The notes below the pieces were generated by a model, which was given only the letters and a program-made list of their open reading frames with translations, had not been told where the DNA came from and searched no databases. A program made the translations under genes and the position numbers. A DNA stretch of 18,608 bases from JAMCZZ01 sp964363695 (GTDB lineage: Bacteria > Patescibacteriota > UBA1384 > XYA2-FULL-43-10 > 1-14-0-10-43-13): NCBI GenBank assembly GCA_964363695.1, contig CAYIJI010000019.1, positions 1-18,608 of the forward strand. The letters run 5' to 3'. Within the stretch, counting starts at the first letter, position 1, and each line of letters starts with the position of its first letter. Shown one piece after another: positions 16,910 to 18,608 of the stretch.

Positions 16910-17698
16910 ATGTACTATTACATATTTGATATCAAAAAATTTGCCAAAAGTTCTCAAGTTGAGAATCTCAAAAACTATCTTGGCGGTCTTGGCATTTCAG
17001 GTGAATTCACATACCCCACTCCGGCTCAAAGCGTTGAAGAGCTGGTCGATCTTGGCTTGAGCAAACAATACACCACTATAGTAGCGGTTGGCGGGGATGA
17101 GTTAGCCAATACGGTGGCAGGAAAACTGGTAGGGAAAAAGGAAGCGATGGGATTTATTCCNNNNNNNNNNCCCATAAACGCCTCGCCTGCCTTATGCCAA
17201 CTAATCGGAGCGGATAATTGGAAAGATGCCTCTGATATGCTTAGATTTAGAAAGTTAAGTGAAATCAGGCTTGGGAAAACTGCCACGCAGAAGCATTTCC
17301 TAACCTACGCAGAGCTGCAAATTAGAACCCCTATTGAAATTACCCTTGAGTTTAAAGATTTCATAGTCCAAACTACAGCAACGAGCCTTATTATTTCAAA
17401 TTACAACCCTTCTGTTAAAAAAATAGGAGACGACTTTTTGGATGTTATTATGACGAGCACAAATCCACAAGATTCAATCTTGTCTAAATTTAGCAGCTTA
17501 TTTTCTAAAAAAACGGAGAATAAGCTGGCAAGTTCTCTACTCAGGGCTAGATCTTTGCGTATTTTCTCAAAAACTCAACTGCCAATTACGACAAGTAACT
17601 ACACTTTAGCCAAATCTCCCCAGCTGATTGAAAGCACAGACGAATACTTGCGATTAATCACCGCTAAAAAAGTGTCTTTCCCTCTAAATATTAAATGA
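16910..17698 (+). CDS. Diacylglycerol-kinase/NAD-kinase-fold protein (contains assembly gap)
   Basis: About 258-262 residues, depending on the gap. The N-terminal part resembles the diacylglycerol-kinase catalytic fold: a YIFDIKKF strand, then TTIVAVGGDELANTV at about 55-69 in place of the usual GGDGT loop, then GFIP, where family members have a P-x-G-T segment. The rest (about 125-258) fits the beta-rich second domain. Lipid phosphorylation is possible but not safe, because the usual GGDGT is GGDEL here. Ten Ns at 17161-17170 fall exactly at the P-loop-like turn; joining GFIP directly to INASPALC reads naturally. An upstream in-frame GTG (16886) lies inside the heptamer repeat, so I prefer the ATG at 16910, although its ribosome site is weak. 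Confidence 0.7.
   Translation: MYYYIFDIKKFAKSSQVENLKNYLGGLGISGEFTYPTPAQSVEELVDLGLSKQYTTIVAVGGDELANTVAGKLVGKKEAMGFIXXXXPINASPALCQLIGADNWKDASDMLRFRKLSEIRLGKTATQKHFLTYAELQIRTPIEITLEFKDFIVQTTATSLIISNYNPSVKKIGDDFLDVIMTSTNPQDSILSKFSSLFSKKTENKLASSLLRARSLRIFSKTQLPITTSNYTLAKSPQLIESTDEYLRLITAKKVSFPLNIK
17161..17170. other. Assembly gap (10 N) inside the DAGK-like gene
   Basis: The left side ends ATTCC and the right side begins CCCATA. Both sides could be parts of one Pro codon in GFIPIN, so the true gap is probably near zero or a small overlap. Confidence 0.7.
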
Positions 17699-17708
17699 CC
17701 ACGTTTGC

Positions 17709-17799
17709 TGTCATTCCCGCGAAGGCGGGAATCCAGAAATTGTGATGCTAATTTTATATAACTGGATCCCAGATCTCAAGCTTACAGTCTGGGAAGACA
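17709..17799. repeat. Interspersed palindromic (MITE/REP-like) element, diverged copy 2
   Basis: Left arm 17709-17736 (TGTCATTCCCGCGAAGG onward) matches the left arm of the copy at 4502, including the AATCCAGAAAT extension. The right side begins CTGGATCCC (17762-17770) as expected, but its interior is replaced by another hairpin, TCCCAGA (17767-17773) with TCTGGGA (17788-17794). The element runs up to the ATG at 17801, and the GGGAAG at 17791-17796 is the only ribosome-site candidate. Confidence 0.75.
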
Positions 17800-17800
17800 T

Positions 17801-18550
17801 ATGAAAAAATTGCTAATAATATTGGGTTCAATAATTATACTCGCTTCCGCAGCGCTATTAACCTATCATCAGAGAAATAAAATTCAGAATAAAAATGACC
17901 AAAAGAAAAGCGCAGTTGTCTTTTCTGAACCACAAAAAACTAATAATACTGCACCCCCAGAGAAGAAAGATTCGATAAAACAAAAATTGTCAGATTCTGC
18001 ACTTATTGAGATGCCTTTTTTAGTTCAAGCACCATCTGCAAACTGGGACCCCCTGCATGAAGATGCTTGTGAAGAAGCAAGTATTTTAATGATACGCCAC
18101 TATCTAGATAAAACAGAGATTAAAAATCAAGACCTTGGTGAAAAAGAAATTCTGGATTTGGTTGATTATGAAACTAAAAATGGCTATGGCCCTAGTATCA
18201 CTCTCGAACAATTAGTTACAATAGCAAACTCATATTTTGGTTTGAAGAATGGAAGAATAAAAAAGAATGTAACCAAAGAAGACATCAAAAAAGAAATAGC
18301 AAATGGAAAACCGGTAATTATACCAGCAGCCGGCAAAATTCTGCCGAATCCAAATTTCCGTAACGGCGGGCCAAATTATCATATGCTAGTAATAAAAGGG
18401 TATAACAGCGATTACTTTATAACCAACGATCCGGGCACAAAAAAGGGTGAGGGATTTAAGTACAAATTTGACGATCTCTTAAACGCAATACACAACTGGA
18501 ACCCAAATAACATTCTGAACGGAGAAAAAGCCTTTTTAGTCTTTAACTAA
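17801..18550 (+). CDS. Secreted or membrane-anchored C39-like cysteine peptidase family protein
   Basis: The 249-residue protein starts MKKLL and has a hydrophobic segment at about residues 4-21, then a polar Lys/Asn/Pro-rich linker to about 65. The domain at about 70-249 matches the C39-like peptidase pattern (Peptidase_C39_2 type): Cys90 in EDACEEAS, His194 in YHMLVIKGY and Asp210 in TNDPGT form a plausible catalytic triad. Proteins of this type are papain-fold, usually of unknown substrate; there is no ABC transporter or double-glycine leader context here, so bacteriocin processing is unlikely. The 5' end comes directly out of a palindromic repeat whose last hairpin overlaps the weak ribosome site. 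No terminator is evident before the window ends. Confidence 0.85.
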   Translation: MKKLLIILGSIIILASAALLTYHQRNKIQNKNDQKKSAVVFSEPQKTNNTAPPEKKDSIKQKLSDSALIEMPFLVQAPSANWDPLHEDACEEASILMIRHYLDKTEIKNQDLGEKEILDLVDYETKNGYGPSITLEQLVTIANSYFGLKNGRIKKNVTKEDIKKEIANGKPVIIPAAGKILPNPNFRNGGPNYHMLVIKGYNSDYFITNDPGTKKGEGFKYKFDDLLNAIHNWNPNNILNGEKAFLVFN

Positions 18551-18608
18551 ACCAACAACTTTTAATTGACGGTAGACAATAGAAGATCGAGGATGGATCT
18601 TGAGGTTA
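18551..18608. other. Downstream intergenic end, no gene seen
   Basis: Only 58 bases. AAGATC (18583-18588) and GATCTT (18596-18601) form a short inverted repeat with a 7-base spacer. There is no T-tract, so I do not call it a terminator. Confidence 0.5.

Noticed and set aside
17801..18550. Bacteriocin-processing C39 peptidase of an ABC exporter
   Set aside because: There is no ABC transporter domain, no leader-peptide gene nearby, and the domain is behind an export signal rather than in the cytoplasm.

Overview
The window is AT-rich, gene-dense bacterial DNA that reads cleanly with the standard bacterial code. No long gene has an in-frame TGA, so a Gracilibacteria/SR1-type recoded code is unlikely. 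The gene content suggests a Patescibacteria/CPR-type genome: a pyruvate kinase with no C-terminal domain, a short bactofilin, a divergent diacylglycerol-kinase-like protein, a secreted C39-like protein and very large, poorly conserved surface proteins. This placement is inferred from gene style, since no rRNA or other taxonomic marker is present. Two 10-N runs and a 55-bp exact repeat at base 1 point to a scaffolded metagenome assembly.

Layout. (1) 1-4455, plus strand: the 3' end of a surface protein, a 214-residue single-pass membrane protein, and a 1113-residue exported protein (FN3, glycosidase-like barrel, Pro/Thr linker, Ig-like domain, duplicated C-terminal module). The partial gene at base 1 and the 1113-residue gene share the same C-terminal module. 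(2) 4456-5771: a palindromic interspersed element, a good promoter, a short pyruvate kinase, and a palindromic terminator lying between convergent genes. (3) 13203-5822, minus strand: a tight three-gene operon. It encodes a 1505-residue membrane-anchored protein with a C-terminal HELMH metallopeptidase-like motif, a 279-residue helical-repeat protein with no export signal, and a 672-residue secreted FN3-type protein. The last two genes overlap by 8 bases. (4) 13301-16225, minus strand: uvrA, interrupted only by an assembly gap, and ending in a second copy of the palindromic terminator. (5) 16226-18608: a divergent promoter region, a bactofilin, a DAGK/NAD-kinase-fold protein containing the second gap, a second palindromic element that runs up to the next start codon, and a secreted C39-like cysteine peptidase.

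How the parts may work together. Regions 1 and 3 look like a cell-surface locus. Large exported beta-rich proteins on both strands carry variants of one repeated module (an NPY motif, a K-Y or N-Y strand, an E-A pair, and usually a GYW/GFW-type end). The minus-strand operon is the best candidate for an undescribed system: a surface-anchored propeller-like and peptidase protein co-transcribed with a cytosolic helical-repeat protein and a secreted FN3 protein. The repair, glycolytic and cytoskeletal genes are ordinary housekeeping. The assembly breaks should be resolved before treating uvrA or the DAGK-like gene as unusual.
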